Shown: positions 37,801-50,260 of the stretch, in pieces
Position numbering within the stretch: position 1 is the stretch's first letter
Layout of the letters: every line of letters begins with the position of its first letter
Assembly: GCF_000764305.2 (NCBI RefSeq)
Contig: NW_025941278.1
Coordinates: forward strand, 1,148,736-1,212,735
Direction of reading: 5' to 3'
Length of the DNA: 64,000 bases
Origin: Hyalella azteca
Taxonomy: Eukaryota; Arthropoda; Malacostraca; Amphipoda; Hyalellidae
Program-made: the position numbers and the translations under genes
The notes under the pieces: model-generated
What the model was told of the DNA's origin: nothing
Seen by the model: only the letters and a program-made list of their open reading frames with translations
The model's database searches: none

Positions 37801-40800
37801 ATCGACGATCCCAGGTCTTTAATAAACAACTGTGAGGATTCAACTATACTTAAATTAAATGACTGTACATTCGGGTCTAGACACTCCAAATCAGGGCATT
37901 GTTATCTTCTTATGGATGGTATCCAGTAGACATCAACTCATATCAACTAAGGTACGGTTAACTTGACGTTTATTTATTAGGTGCTTTTGTTATTTCCATA
38001 GGGTGAAACGGAACCAATCTTCTCTCTCATTCTCACATACTATTTTCGTTATTTAGTTTCTCGACCCTAAGTAGTTTGATTCTCAATTTTCCTTTATAGC
38101 TGAGCCAAAATTGTAAAGAAACAACCACATAATAATTATTTGAACCGTAGTTTAGTTTCTACCGCCACTTAAGAACAGAATTTAATGACAGTTGCACAGC
38201 TCCATACGAACGACCGAATATGTAGAACCTCGGTTTTGTAGAAAAAAGTGTACAAGTATTTTTAATAACAATTTTGCAGTTTCGATAATTTATGATCTAC
38301 AAATTAAAGAACTGTGACATTATTCAACTGATTTATTGGTTGAAGAACCAAAAATACATTATATTTTAAGCTTACCTTGATTTTGATGTCAATGGGAACT
38401 CCGAGATCAAGAAGGCAACCATCAGCATCTCGCTGCACGCCGTGCTGCTCTGCGTAGTGCTGTATCTGTTGGAAATAATTACATTCTTCTAAATAAACTG
38501 TAACTATAAGAGGAACAGTTATCTGCAGAACGATCCAATCTCGTGTATAGCAACCCACAAACAGTTCAGCCGTGTTGTAGATGATGATGATTTAATGATA
38601 CCCCTAGGAATTGCAAATGATAGCATGATGATGCAACTTGAAGTTAAAGTTATAAACGCGTTCCCTCTAAATCATATCGCAACTTAAAAGTCTTAAAATG
38701 CCTAGCAAATTACGGACCAGGCAATAAGTCCAGCAGCTATCTCAATCAATCGTCAGTTATGGAAAGATCGGGTTCCGAAGGGCGGATCCCTTGTTTACCA
38801 AGTCACGAAAAATTCAAGAATCGGCAACAGGCCATGGGCCTATTTCTTCAATGCTGACACTACTATTCTATTCTAACACGTTTACCAATTATGCGGGGCA
38901 TGCTTGCATCGACAATGCACAGTAATTTAAATATACAGTCGTAATTCGAATGCGTGAATTGAATTGTATAAATAATTGATGTCATTCGCGTGAATAGTAG
39001 GTATAATAGCATTATTTCAGTACGCCAGTGATTGATTCTACTTTGTAGATGCGGCGAACATTCATGCAATGATGTCACATCGATGTTTTCTTTCAAATGG
39101 CCAATTTTTAAACTGTAATCTGCATAAATATTCTAATCGCTATTTTATTCACAACTACCAAGGTAAATGATCTAAGAAAGTGAACTAAAAGCCAATTGAC
39201 ACACATTTTATGGCAATGCACAATCGATTTAGCAGCAGACCATACATATTACAGTAGAGCGCTACAAGCTTCCCAGTGCCAAACAAATTTATTTTAATAC
39301 AACTTTATTTTTAATATAAATTTATTTTAATACACGCCGAAAATTTGAGCAAAAACCACTTACGAGTTTCTGTTGAGTCTCTTGAAGCTCCGCGCACACA
39401 CCACACTCGAGACTGGGAGGGGCATCGTTCTTTAGCACATTGTTTTCTGTGAAACAAAAGCACGATTGGTCAATCAAAAGAAATTACAGAACATTTAGCA
39501 GGTAAACTTATATTATATTGAACCCATCACTAAGCAAGAGCGTTTTAAAATAAAAAGTGAATTAATCCGTGAAATTTTTTTTATGAATTATAAAATTAAC
39601 CCATTTTTAACAGTACCCGTCAAGTTTTTTATAATTTAAAACAGTTTCTCTCAAAATATTTATCAATAATGCGAGCCTAATAGCACTTACTAGACTTGCT
39701 AGGCTTCATGTAACTGCATCGCTTCTCTTCGTACGTATCTACACAATTATTTTGACTAGAAGATTCTCTTTGAACAGGCAATTGACTGTTTCCAGTACGA
39801 CTCAGTGATGAAGCATTAACTCCTCTGTGGTCCAAGGAATCACCGAGATGGTTTTTCGACGTAAATCTGTCTGCACCTGAAGCTTTCTGAACTGAACTAT
39901 TGATGGCATCGTCTTTAATATAAACGTCAGAACGGTGTTCTAGAACGGAGGTATCTTGGAATGAATGGTAGGTGGTGTCACGAGATTCACTTGAAGTGGA
40001 AAGCTCCAGAGAAGACGAAACCACAGCCGAAGAATTCCCAGCTGATGAACAGTCAGAAGACCTACGAGAAATCTGTTCAGAATTTCTACTAGCTCCAAAG
40101 GCTGCATCAGGATTTTCAGACGGTAAGAGGGGATATGAAAGAGACGAGACAGGCGAAGCTCTGGCAAAGTTGGACGTGGTTTGGATTATACTAGTCGTTG
40201 TTGGTAGTACTTCTCGAACATCACATGATGACGAAGTGTTCTGTGTGTTTTCTTTGGTATCGGCAAGGCAACTAGCATTCATTTCAGTCCGATTTCCATC
40301 GACTTTTATCACAGAATTCTCATTTGGTCGAGGGACTACGAGCGACGAGGCCAGGCTGCGAGGTTTGCTAATGTTGGACTTGGTAAGACCAATGGGCGCA
40401 TGACTCGATAAATGCGACGACGCGAGGCGAGAAATCTCCTCCATGTGGGCGAGCGCCATGTGCTCCAGCAGCATGGTGCGAGTGGCCAGCACCAAGGAGC
40501 AAACGCTGCACACAACACACTTCTGCACAGAAATGTTGCATCTAATTAGTCGCACCAAACACCGCATGCATGAATATCATTCAAAGCGATACCTAGTAAA
40601 AACCTAGTAAAGAATTATTTTTTAAATCTAACCCTATTCTGAGCACAACTCAACAGCTCTCATCAGCTATAGACGCCTAGTCTGCTACATACAAATACGT
40701 TAATAACAGCGGACAGATTGCGGATCGGAAGACTAGGTTGTGCCAAACTTGGTTAAAAGTATATAGACGAACACGTAAATGAGTGACTTTTATTAGCAAG

Positions 40801-43800
40801 AAATAAATAATTACACTGGAATCTGTAGGTGACTTGCCTGTTTAGCAGTGGCAGCGGCGTGCGCCGACTGCAGGTGCTGAGCATGCTGCAGGACCATGTG
40901 TTCGATTAGTTCTTCACCACTGCTGTAGTGCAGATAACATACTGGACATCTGCACAAAACAACAACTTCAGTTACATAGCCTGCATAGAAACGAGAGGCT
41001 TTCATGCTTACAATTTATGAACATCGGTAAGTGTCGCTATCTCGAACATCGGAAAAAGAGCAAAAACTTGGTAAATGATCCTGATCATCTATAAACTGGA
41101 AGACAAAAGGGACAAATTGAGGAAGATCATCAGACTCACGCGAATGAGCATGACAAGGGGATGAATAAAGGGATGAATTAAGAGATAAATTAAGGGATGT
41201 ATTAAAGGATGAATAAAGGGATGAATTATGGGATAAATTAAGGGATGAATCAAGGGATGAATTAAGGGACGAGTTAAGGGATGAATTAAGGGACGAGTCA
41301 AGGGATGAATCAAGGGATGAATCAAGAAATGAGTCAAGGGATGAATCAAGGAATGAATTAAGGGATGAATCAAGGGATGAATTAAGGGTCGAGTCAAGGG
41401 ATGAATCAAAGGATGAATTAAGGGACGAGTCAAGGGATGAATCAACGGATGAATTAAGGGATAAAGTAAGGAAGATGGCCGCGTGTTACTGACTTGAAGG
41501 GCAGCGGGAGCGCAGCGGTGAGGGAGTCACGCGCGTGTCGCAGGTCAGGCCCGTGAACGGAGACGACATGGACGGCGAGAGCGGCACGCGTCAGGAAGAG
41601 CTTCTCACAGAGCCCGCACACCAACGACCACGCCTCCGGCACGCGCGACTTGCTCACCACGCCCTGCCCAGCAAACTTACATTGAAATTCCTTCTTGCGA
41701 ATTTTTTAACGAAACATTCTTAGATAAAACTGAACTCAAATGCTGTCGGAATGCATGAATAGTAACCGTTTAACAATTGCGTTCACAAATTATTGACGTC
41801 AAATAGAAAGGTACATTTTTCTTCTCATGCCATTTTTACCTGATTTGTGATTAAGTACGTATGTCGTTTACGTGTTAAAGTATAGGATGATAATCCGAAG
41901 ACTAAACTCTAATTCCAAAGAGAATTTTCAGACCGACAGCCAGGCTCTTGTATAGCATTTTAGCTTGTAAATGTCCAAAAGATATGCATTACTCCCTATA
42001 GCAATGGTTACACTAAATTCAAAGTGAAAGATTACAAGAAAAGACCACAATAGATAAAGTTCCGACCAGGGTTGGCAATGATTAAATCAAAATGATTAAA
42101 TCATGTGATTAAATCACTTGATTTTTTTATAAAAAATCATGATTTTTTTTATTTTTTTGATTTTTTTGATTTTTTTGATTTTTTTGATTTTTTCATATAT
42201 TTAAATATTTTGAGTGGCAGTCTTTAATTTATATTGAGGTATTGTTATTCATGGTTTAGTATAAATGTACTATGAAATCAGCTACCTATCTGTTATGTGA
42301 CTCTTCAATGTTTAGGAGATCTGCATTCCTGAAGTGTTTTTGTATATTGAAGCCAGTTAAATGGTAAATATTTAGCTCATTACCTTGCTCCATACAAACT
42401 TTACAAAGCTAATGAATAGGCTTACCAATAATTGTTTACTCAAAAATCCCTAAGTGGTAAAGACTACCTTGGCCTGTTGGCCATTATTGAAGGCAATAAG
42501 TGCCCTTTTTAGCCATCCATTATGATCCATATACTGTTATTGTTAGTAGGCTAATTGCAACATAAAAAATAACACTTCAAAAAGACAAAAAAGTTGAAAA
42601 AATCAAAAAAATCAAATAAATCAAAAAAATCATGAAAAAATCAAAAAAATCTTGGATTTTTGATTTTTTTGATTTTTTTAAAAAAATCAAAAAAATCGCC
42701 AACCCTGGTTCCGACAGACTGATAATTGTAATAATTATGATACTCATTAAAATAACAATTTGTATTCAGAGAGTTGTGCACTACGTTCAACAGAACAGTT
42801 AAGATCTCTGGGATCAGAGTTCATTGAACCCATTATTGGACCATCAAACAAAAAGTCACAAAATCATGTATATGATACATAATTTATGTAAAAACTTACC
42901 GTTGAATTGGTGATGATAGCCCTGGGAGTGGTGACAGCTTCATTACCAGCGTGACAATCTGCCGAGGAAGCAGGCGCGGCATGACAGCCTACGGCTGCAT
43001 CTTGCTGGTTCCCAATAGACATCTGAACTTGTGCTACTCTCGAGGAGTTACGGTTTTCAAGCTGAGTTTGAGGTGCTGCGTCAAGGCTGAGTTGCAGAGC
43101 ATGTGTGAGGCCTGCGTTAGAGCGCACCAGACCACAAGTATCAGTCACAATCACGCTGGTCACCGCACCTGGACTGATGGCCGCAGCTGAAACACGTGTC
43201 AAATGATGATATAAATGAGCAAACAATGCATATATGCATCAAAATTATGCTGGACACCTCTCACCAGAGCTGCTAAGCTCAAAACCAATATCCGTAGCTT
43301 AAACGATTAAAGTGATTAATGAGCAAGCAAGAAATAAAGACGCTCTGCTGGCAACCACTGCACTAAATCTCATTCAATTGATTCTATGAGACTTGTAATT
43401 TCAGTCTTGATATGGAAACAATACATTGTTTCTTATCAGAACGCACTATTTCTGGTAGAAATATTTTAAAAAGTCAAGATAGCATAGAAAAACAATTGCA
43501 ACCTTAACGCATTAAAAGCTCCTCGCAAAAAATGAACGAACCCGCCGACATAACAGCCGTCGCAACTCTATTGCTTAGAAACTAAGGTTTATTCCTGCTC
43601 ATCCAACACTCAGAATAATTAATGGGTTAAATTGTTCCAGATAGTGATAAACTTTCCATGCGTAGCATTGATACGCCTTTTCCTGTATAGTATTGGGTTG
43701 GGATGACCCACACAAGAGCGAAACATGCATCGATATTTGGACAGTCTCAGTCATATTTCTGAGTGAAACCAAGCTGACCATAGACCAAAAAATATAACTC

Positions 43801-46800
43801 AGTACTCACTGCAGTGAGTGACAGAGAACGCATTTTCTCGTCGACGAAAACATGAAGTCACGGACGGGCAGACGGACGGACGGACGGACAGACAGACGGA
43901 CATGGGACATGGCGAGCACAATAGTGCATTTTTTTCCACAAACGAGAAAATGCACTAAAAACACAAAAACAAAAAAAAAACAGAACTCGAATCGGAGTGA
44001 ATTATTTCAAATTTTTCAAAGTTCAAGAAATTAAATGATTTCAAAGACTGCGCAACATGACACAAGATCCACCAACGATTGTCAATGGTAAACAATTCAA
44101 CAAAATACCACAATTAAACCGATGATTCATCAAGGATTGTCCATGGTAAACTACTTTATAATACACCCCAATAACACCACAAATTATTTATAACTTTTAG
44201 ACACTGTATTCATTATTCACCATTGAAAAGTTGCGGAGAGCTGGTGTCGGCGCCGTTATGAGCAGCAGAAGAAGCGCTCCCAACGTGCGTCATGTTAGGG
44301 CGCCGCCCCCCGCGCCTCCGGGGGTACCCGCGTCTGTTGGTGGCCGGCGACGCGACGACCACGGGCGCCACGGGCACGGGGTCAGCGAACGGGTCGTCTA
44401 CAGCCTCGTGAACGCCGTCAACTTACATGCATATTAATAAAAACGAATTAACATACGAATTGACGGTCGCAATCGCAGAGCTTGAGATGATATATTTTTC
44501 ATTCTGTGACATAATACAATAAAATTTGAAATTCATGCAAACAAAGATACATAAATTTATCATCTAAATGACTCTTTAAGCAATAACTTTCATAAACCAT
44601 TCAAAAGATCTAATTCGAGGAAACATTTAATAAATCTAACAGACACGAAGACGATCTCTCACACGAGGGAAGAGGGATGATGTTGTCGGTAGCTCGCGTG
44701 TGGTGTGTCATGTCCTGTACGGACGTCTGAGTGCAACGTTTGATGTGACTGCTGTACTGACGCTGCTTGTTGAACGTTCGGTCGCAGTCCTGCAACACGC
44801 GACACATAGAATGCCTGGTTTTATCACAGACTAAAGTTTTATAATACCAACAGCGTTGAAGCGACAACGCTTCTAGATCTTCACGATAATAAATCAACCT
44901 ACTCGTGCAAGCATGAATATGATGGAATCAGCTAGAACGAAGCTAGATCGTATCTTCAATTGCTACTTTACCTTGAAACTTCAGATCAAAATTCCAATGA
45001 AATTACCTCGTATAGAACACGATAGCCAAAAGAAAAAATCTAGTTGTCGCAGTCAATATTAGATGGATATTGTACAGATGTTTAAATAAGAAAAAAATTA
45101 CAAGTTATACGCAGATATCAGTTATACAAAACTCGTTTTATGAGCTCATCTGACAACTACAATATAAATACAATAAAATAGGGCAATTAGATTGATCTCT
45201 GGATGAAGAATGAATGAAAACTCACTTTCTTTGACAGAACACTTTCGTCAACCGCACACACATCAACAATAAAAAAAAGAGATGCGAGGTGACATTATTA
45301 TACCAAATCATTGAGAAAATTCTGAAGGAAGACTCACTTTCTTTGACTGAACACTTTCTTCAACGTCACACATATTAACTATTAAGAAAAAAATATAACT
45401 CAGTACTCACTGCAGTGAGTGACAGAGAGCGCATTTTCTCGTCCGTCCGTCAGTGAAGTCACAGACAGACAGACAGACAGACAGACAGACGGACGGACGG
45501 ACATGACGAGCACATTAGCGCCGTTTTTTCCATAAATGAGAAAATGCGCTAACAAAGAGATGCGAGGTGACTTTATTATACCAAATCATTGAGGGCTGAT
45601 TACTCACGAGACAGCGGTACTGGACTCCTTGTTCCATGAGCGCATCGAGCGAGAGCTTGACTCGCTTGGCGGCACGATGGTCAGGGTCACTGCTACTGGT
45701 CGAGGAACTAGCAAGGGGGCTGTGGTTGCACACCGTCAGGTGATGGCAGATTTGGGGTTTAGTTTTGAACGTCTCCTTACAAAAGGAGCACATCAGCAGC
45801 GGCATTTTCTCGGACGTCTTCACTTCAGGCTTCCGGCAGCTGCGTTTGTGTGCCCTGCCAATTGAACAAATCTTCAGAAACGTCAAGACATTTACCGTAC
45901 TAAAAACAGTGGTCTCTAATCTCATCAACATCCAAATAAATTGCACAAAGTGAGACAAACGTTTTAAAAAATTTTCATTTATATGTTTGGGGCCTAGCTT
46001 ATTAATGAAAATAAATATTAAAGTGTTTAAATTTGAATTTGTATGATCTCGTTCAAGGACCAACCATAAAAAATCGTACACTTGATGCATTGGCTTTACT
46101 ACTTGAAAATAGACACTTGAGTTACAGCTATAGGATGCTCACTTGAGATTAGTTGATCGCAAAAACTTGCTTTTGCAGTTTGAACATTCGAAGATTGTGC
46201 CGTTGTAATCAGGAATGACCGACGCACGAGTAGTGTCAGAGCTCAAATTATCTGGCATAATGGTAGCATGAGTTTGGGGGAAGTTTATCTGCACAAGTTT
46301 CTTCACAGAATCTTGAGCTGATAAACCACTTTTCCCTGCATAACTTTTTTCTGTTGAAGCTGCAGTAGACCGAATACATGGAAGATTTACGGCCATTTCG
46401 TGAGTGGTCATTGATTTGATATCTTCAACACCCACATCAATATTGGCGTTTGTCTGCAGGAGAGGTCGAAGAAAAGACACAACTTGTCCATCCTCGATGC
46501 AAGTGCTACCGGTCCTGATCACAACGTGTCCGTCATTGCTTACTTCAAACGATGGACGCGGTGAGATCGGAGACCGCGGTTTGCCCACTTGAATGACGTA
46601 ACGGTCGATATTGTGTTTTTCTATCGGGGTATTGTTTATTTTCGTGACCTCAGTCGAGGTAGTAAATACGCCGGGAGTTGAAGACATATTCACATATGAT
46701 GTTACGGTCTCGGATGGAACCGGGCGACTGTGGCTCAATGGCCTGTCTTGAACAATACTGAACTGAGAAGGTACGATGCTGCCATGCGCTTGAAGTGCAG

Positions 46801-47659
46801 TGGGTTGCGTTGTATACGATGCAATTCTGCTGGGAGAGTAAATTGAGGAACTTCCCGAACTCACATTTTGTTTGTTACGCACTTCGTTTGTCAGAGAAGC
46901 TTGAGAAACCCCATACAAAGCTGAGGAACATACAGCTGGAAATTCACTGACTGAGTATCTGAACGGCCCAGCATGAGGTGAAGCATTTGCACATTCCTGT
47001 CCCTTAGACTGCAAGTGTCCATTTGGCATCAATTGGAGATGCTGATATGCGTGCGAGTCTGTCGAACGTACGTCTTCTACAAAAGTTTGCAAGGACCCGT
47101 CAGTACAAGTGGAATCATTCATCAAGTTGGAGGTTTGCAAAACTTGGGCGGTATTCAAGGCCACTGACAAAACCTGGCTTGGATCTAAAGGTTGTCTCTT
47201 GATGCCGAAATTGGTAGCCTCCATGACAGTTGACACACCGGAGTTGGGTAGACTGACAACACTGTAACTACCTGATGTGGTAGAAGCTAAAGTTGCATGG
47301 GACTCCGAGGCAATGGATCCAATGTTGCACTCAGACGCTGATGTGAAGACATTGGAAGCGACGTAATGACACTGGTCCTGTGAGATGATGACTTCAGAGC
47401 CGATGCTACCTTTCACCTGTTCTTCATATTGCTGGAGTGTCATGAGCACCTGCACACTACCATCTGGGTTGAGCACATATTGCTGGCCACACTGGCTGAT
47501 GTCATAGGGGACAGCATTGAGCAGAGCATTGCTGCTGCTCGCATTCTCACTCAAAAATGTTGATGGATAAACTGCTGAGTTTGAGTAAGAATTAGAACCA
47601 TTCAAATTCATATTGCTACTTCTTGCTATTTCTTGGTGTTCTTTGCTTGGAGATGACAT
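34873..47659 (-). CDS. Large multi-zinc-finger protein with a C-terminal FAR1/MULE-like zinc domain
   Basis: Fourteen minus-strand exons: 47659-46143, 45854-45608, 44789-44663, 44421-44221, 43186-42900, 41663-41494, 40949-40838, 40522-39691, 39446-39364, 38465-38376, 37482-37381, 37021-36887, 36533-36306, 35889-34873. All phases agree and the 5148 bases give 1715 residues. The N-terminal 490 residues are Ser/Gln-rich. Fingers (approximate residues): C2HC at 492-512, 528-548 and 587-607; C2H2 at 809-830, 851-872, 892-913 and 1179-1200; C2HC at 1255-1276. Several fingers are split by introns. Residues about 1320-1435 end in CGYVRIRSNNRCMARLHLR, a KKTGE hairpin and RHSHNV, resembling the FAR1/WRKY-GCM1-type zinc domain of MULE transposases. 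The acidic tail has DEYVLPADENEWEKLFHHLAE. A sequence-specific nuclear transcription regulator is inferred; I do not recognise the orthologue. The start is the first ATG after an in-frame stop. Confidence 0.85.
41155..41465 (-). repeat. 12-bp minisatellite in the zinc-finger gene
   Basis: About 25 units of GGGATGAATTAA and variants (GGGACGAGTCAA, GGGATGAATCAA) lie in the intron starting 29 bp downstream of the donor of exon 41663-41494. As 12 is divisible by three, the array makes an artificial open frame on the minus strand (IHPLIHPLTRPL repeats). Confidence 0.9.
42059..42715. mobile_element. hAT MITE in an intron of the zinc-finger gene
   Basis: A 641-bp element (42067-42707) has ends CAGGGTTGGCAATGA and CGCCAACCCTG with perfect 8-bp target duplications GTTCCGAC (42059-42066, 42708-42715). 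Both subterminal zones are runs of T6-GA and A6-TC, so the ends can pair over a long AT-rich stem. No transposase frame. Partial copies lie at 49698-50030 and 62850-63070. Confidence 0.93.
43787..43960. mobile_element. Short hairpin element with a GACG/GACA microsatellite core, copy 1
   Basis: Starts AATATAACTCAGTACTCACT then GCAGTGAGTGACAGAG; has CGCATTTTCTCG near the left and the inverse CGAGAAAATGC at the right, with (GACG)n and (GACA)n between. Similar copies are at 45391-45552 and 55555-55745, so it is a dispersed non-autonomous element. It lies in an intron of the zinc-finger gene. Confidence 0.7.
45222..45611 (-). repeat. Partial duplications of a 5' splice site region, with an inserted hairpin element
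   Basis: The sequence around the donor of exon 45854-45608 (AGAGATGCGAGGTGAC, TTATACCAAATCATTGAG, then ACTCAC on the plus strand) is repeated at about 45276-45340, and the ACTCACTTTCTTTGAC piece occurs at about 45223 and 45333. Copy 2 of the hairpin element (45391-45552) separates two of the copies. Confidence 0.7.
45391..45552. mobile_element. Short hairpin element with GACA/GACG core, copy 2
   Basis: Same layout as the copy at 43787: AATATAACTCAGTACTCACT, GCAGTGAGTGACAGAG, GCGCATTTTCTCG, a (GACA)n(GACG)n run, then GAGAAAATGCGC. It lies in the intron downstream of exon 45854-45608. Confidence 0.75.
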
Positions 47660-47671
47660 TATTGTGAATAT

Positions 47672-47719
47672 TCACTTCTTTTTCAAGGTTGATGGCTGAT
47701 AATGAGCAAGTTGCTTCAT
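47672..47719 (-). promoter_or_regulatory. Upstream ORF of 15 codons before the zinc-finger start
   Basis: ATG at 47719 opens a 15-codon frame ending TGA at 47674-47672, 12 bases before and in frame with the main ATG (47659). A 3' splice site (TTTCAG, exon edge at 47731) lies just upstream, so the uORF should be in the mature 5' UTR. Short uORFs this close to a start commonly reduce or regulate initiation; that effect here is inference. Confidence 0.55.
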
Positions 47720-47794
47720 CTTCAGAGATATCTGAAATTTTTTGAAAAATGTTACATGCAACCATAATTAAATTTAACTCATTATATTAATTGA

Positions 47795-48025
47795 ACAGGG
47801 TGGCCCAGTGGTTAAAGTTCAGAGTACCAAGACTGGAGCAGAGAGTTGTGGGTTTGATCCCAGCTCTGTGCGCCAGTTTCTGGTTGGAATTGGCAATGAG
47901 GCCAGTCTGTTAAGCAAAAGAATTTGAAGCAGTGAGTTGTGAGTTCAAGACCACAACATGCTGCGGATGTTCTGCAATATTAAGAATTAGCGACAGGCCT
48001 ATGGCCTAATAAATGTCAAAACCGC
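47795..48025 (+). mobile_element. tRNA-derived SINE
   Basis: A pol III A box (TGGCCCAGTGG, 47801) and B box (GGTTTGATCC, 47851) are 50 bp apart in a tRNA-like head, followed by a non-tRNA body ending in AT-rich sequence near 48025. Box spacing and the absence of a proper cloverleaf argue against a functional tRNA gene. Confidence 0.6.
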
Positions 48026-48814
48026 TATATATTATAATATTATCACTTTGCAGGTGTGATGGGTAACTTGTGATGTAATTCATACATCAGGTGTCATATT
48101 ATTTCACACCAGGTGCTGCATCGTTTGCAGGTGATGTAATTCATATGCTAGTGATGTAATTCATACATGGTCAAAACAAAATTAAACAGATATTATGGTG
48201 AAAATAAAACAAGAATCATGTTGTGGTTCACTAAAAAACTCATTTACCCAATAAAATTAAATGAATCCTATGTAATTGAATAATCTTCCTTCATTCTTAT
48301 AGCATAATTTATTAGCTTCAAAGAATTAATAACTACAATCTATCAACTATTAATATGCTTGAACAATCTGAAATATTTTAGGTCTACATAGTACATACTG
48401 TTAACTTGAATTTTTATGAAAACTTGAATTTCATAGTTAATGAGTAGAATTAGGATTCTTCCAAATCTGGCTTGAAGCTCTAACAAATTTAACATGGTAA
48501 TAAGTGGACAGATGGAGTAATATATACATGTATACCGGTATCATAAAAAATGAAGTACATGGAATTGATGAATAACTGTGATAAGGCCTATATTAAATAA
48601 AAATGTTGATACAAGTGCTTCAAACAATACTTGGAATGCATTATCAGCAACATAAAAGATGTTGCACAATAGCTTGACAAAATAAAGTGATTGAAGGTAA
48701 ATATAAGTCATTTTAAGTCATTTGAGACATTTCCAATATCTCAAAAGCCTATCATCTATGTTAATTAACTTGCCACATCACTAATGTTATTAGTCTCAAA
48801 TAAAATAAAATCTG
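48026..48814. other. Intergenic DNA upstream of the zinc-finger gene
   Basis: Contains three copies of GTGATGTAATTCATA between 48070 and 48170, otherwise AT-rich sequence with nothing recognised. The zinc-finger promoter and first non-coding exon may lie here or further right. Confidence 0.45.
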
Positions 48815-48816
48815 TA

Positions 48817-49697
48817 CCATTAAACGGGATAATAAGTGACAGTTTTGAACGTTTTTTGTTAATAACTTTTAACCATGAAACATTTCATAAACATGTTTGG
48901 GCTCATCTTGAAGCTCTTTGCGAGGGCTATTGTATGGCCTCTCCAAAAATTCCATATGCTATTTTTAAGGTGACAGACGCAAAATAAAAGTGTCCCGAAT
49001 TATCCCTGGGAACGGGATAATCCGGGACACTTGAAATAAAACTTGATTTTAAAACCTTTGAAGCATGCAGAGTGTACTCATCCATAACTAACAGTACTCT
49101 GAAGTCCTCCTCTTCCTTTGTAGATGATGTAGATGTAGAATAAATGACATTTTCTGTAATTTCTACTTGTTTTTCCTATATTGATATGAAATTACCTTTT
49201 CCATTCATTACCATGTTGTTGATGTCATATTTCAATATCCATGAGCATGCCATTGAGCATTTACAATGACCTTGTCCACTGCAAGCTTCATATTAGCTAT
49301 GTTGCCCTGTGCACAATTCTATCTATGACATCCTGTGCACAATTTTGTGATGACTGATGATGCATTAATTTTTTGCTAAGTGAAATTTTTATCGTTGAGC
49401 AAGGTAAATATAATCCAAATTTTTTGTTGTTGATAGATTTTTCTTTAACTGGAGCCTTTGCTAATCAAGGTTCTACTGTAAATGCGTTTTTAGAGCTGCC
49501 CCTTATTACCTTGAGGGGGTGTCCCTTATCTTATTACCCCGTCCTGCGGAAATGGCCACTATTTTTTTGGAATGAGATGCACAAATTCTGTCAATCGCAT
49601 TTTTAAACCAACACCTGTGTGCAACTTTTATGAAAGTAAAATTTTTCAATACAACAATTTTTTTTGCTACAGGCCTTAGCAGAGGTACAACATGCCG
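48817..49697. mobile_element. CCGTCAA-GGGG family transposon, 5' part
   Basis: Begins after TA with CCATTAAACGGGATAATAAG, then the family landmarks GAGGGCTATTGTATGGC, AATTCCATATGC and TTCATATTAGC. It breaks off at 49697 where a hAT element end begins. Its subterminal module is GGGATAATAAGTGAC, different from other copies. Confidence 0.7.
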
Positions 49698-50030
49698 CAG
49701 GGTTGGCAATTTTTTTTATTTTTTTTAAATCAAAAAAATCAAAAATCAATAATTTTTTTTTATTTTTTCATGATTTTTTTTTATTTATTTGATTTTTTGG
49801 CTTTTTTCAACTTTTTTGTCTTTTTAAAGTGTTATTTTTTATGTTGCAACTAGCCTACTAACAATACAGTATATGGATCATAATGGATGGCTAAAAAGGG
49901 CACTTATTGCCTTCAATAATGGCCAACAGGCCAAGGTGGTGTTTACCACTTAGGGATTTTTGGGTAAACAATTATTGGTACTATGTCTATTCATTAGCTT
50001 TGTAAAGTTTGTATGGAGCAAGGGGGGGTT
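49698..50030. mobile_element. Half of a hAT MITE, reverse orientation
   Basis: Begins CAGGGTTGGCAATTTTTTTT and reproduces, inverted, the right half of the element at 42067-42707 as far as TATGGAGCAAGG. The matching left half, in the same orientation, is at 62850-63070. Confidence 0.75.
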
Positions 50031-50258
50031 GCACTAGAGATTCACCGGCCAAAGGAGGTGCCCACCTGAAAAAGTTTAGGAACCACTGCACTAAACCAAA
50101 TATTTTTAGCATCAGTTAATTTTTAATTTCAGTCTTTTAATTAGTTTCTTATATATGATAATGCTGGTATGGGTGGTATCCAAGATACTTAATAGTCCAC
50201 TTAGTCTTGATGGTATTTATTGTCCTATCTCAAAAATAAATTTGAGGAAGGGCATAAA
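50031..50258. mobile_element. hAT end fragment and short spacer
   Basis: 50031-50088 ends AGTTTAGGAACCACTG, the inverse of the CAGTGGTTCC terminus seen at 53789, so it is a fragment of that hAT family. The remaining 170 bp resembles sequence near 28140 (TATGATAATGCTGGT). Confidence 0.5.
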
Positions 50259-50260
50259 TA

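Noticed and set aside
39972..40403. 143-codon plus-strand frame
   Set aside because: Antisense shadow of zinc-finger exon 40522-39691.
41089..41445. Frame encoding repeated IHPLIHPLTRPL
   Set aside because: Produced by a 12-bp tandem repeat in an intron; the period is divisible by three, so stops are absent by construction.
47801..47880. Possible tRNA gene
   Set aside because: A and B boxes are present, but no proper acceptor stem or cloverleaf, and a non-tRNA body follows. Called a SINE instead.
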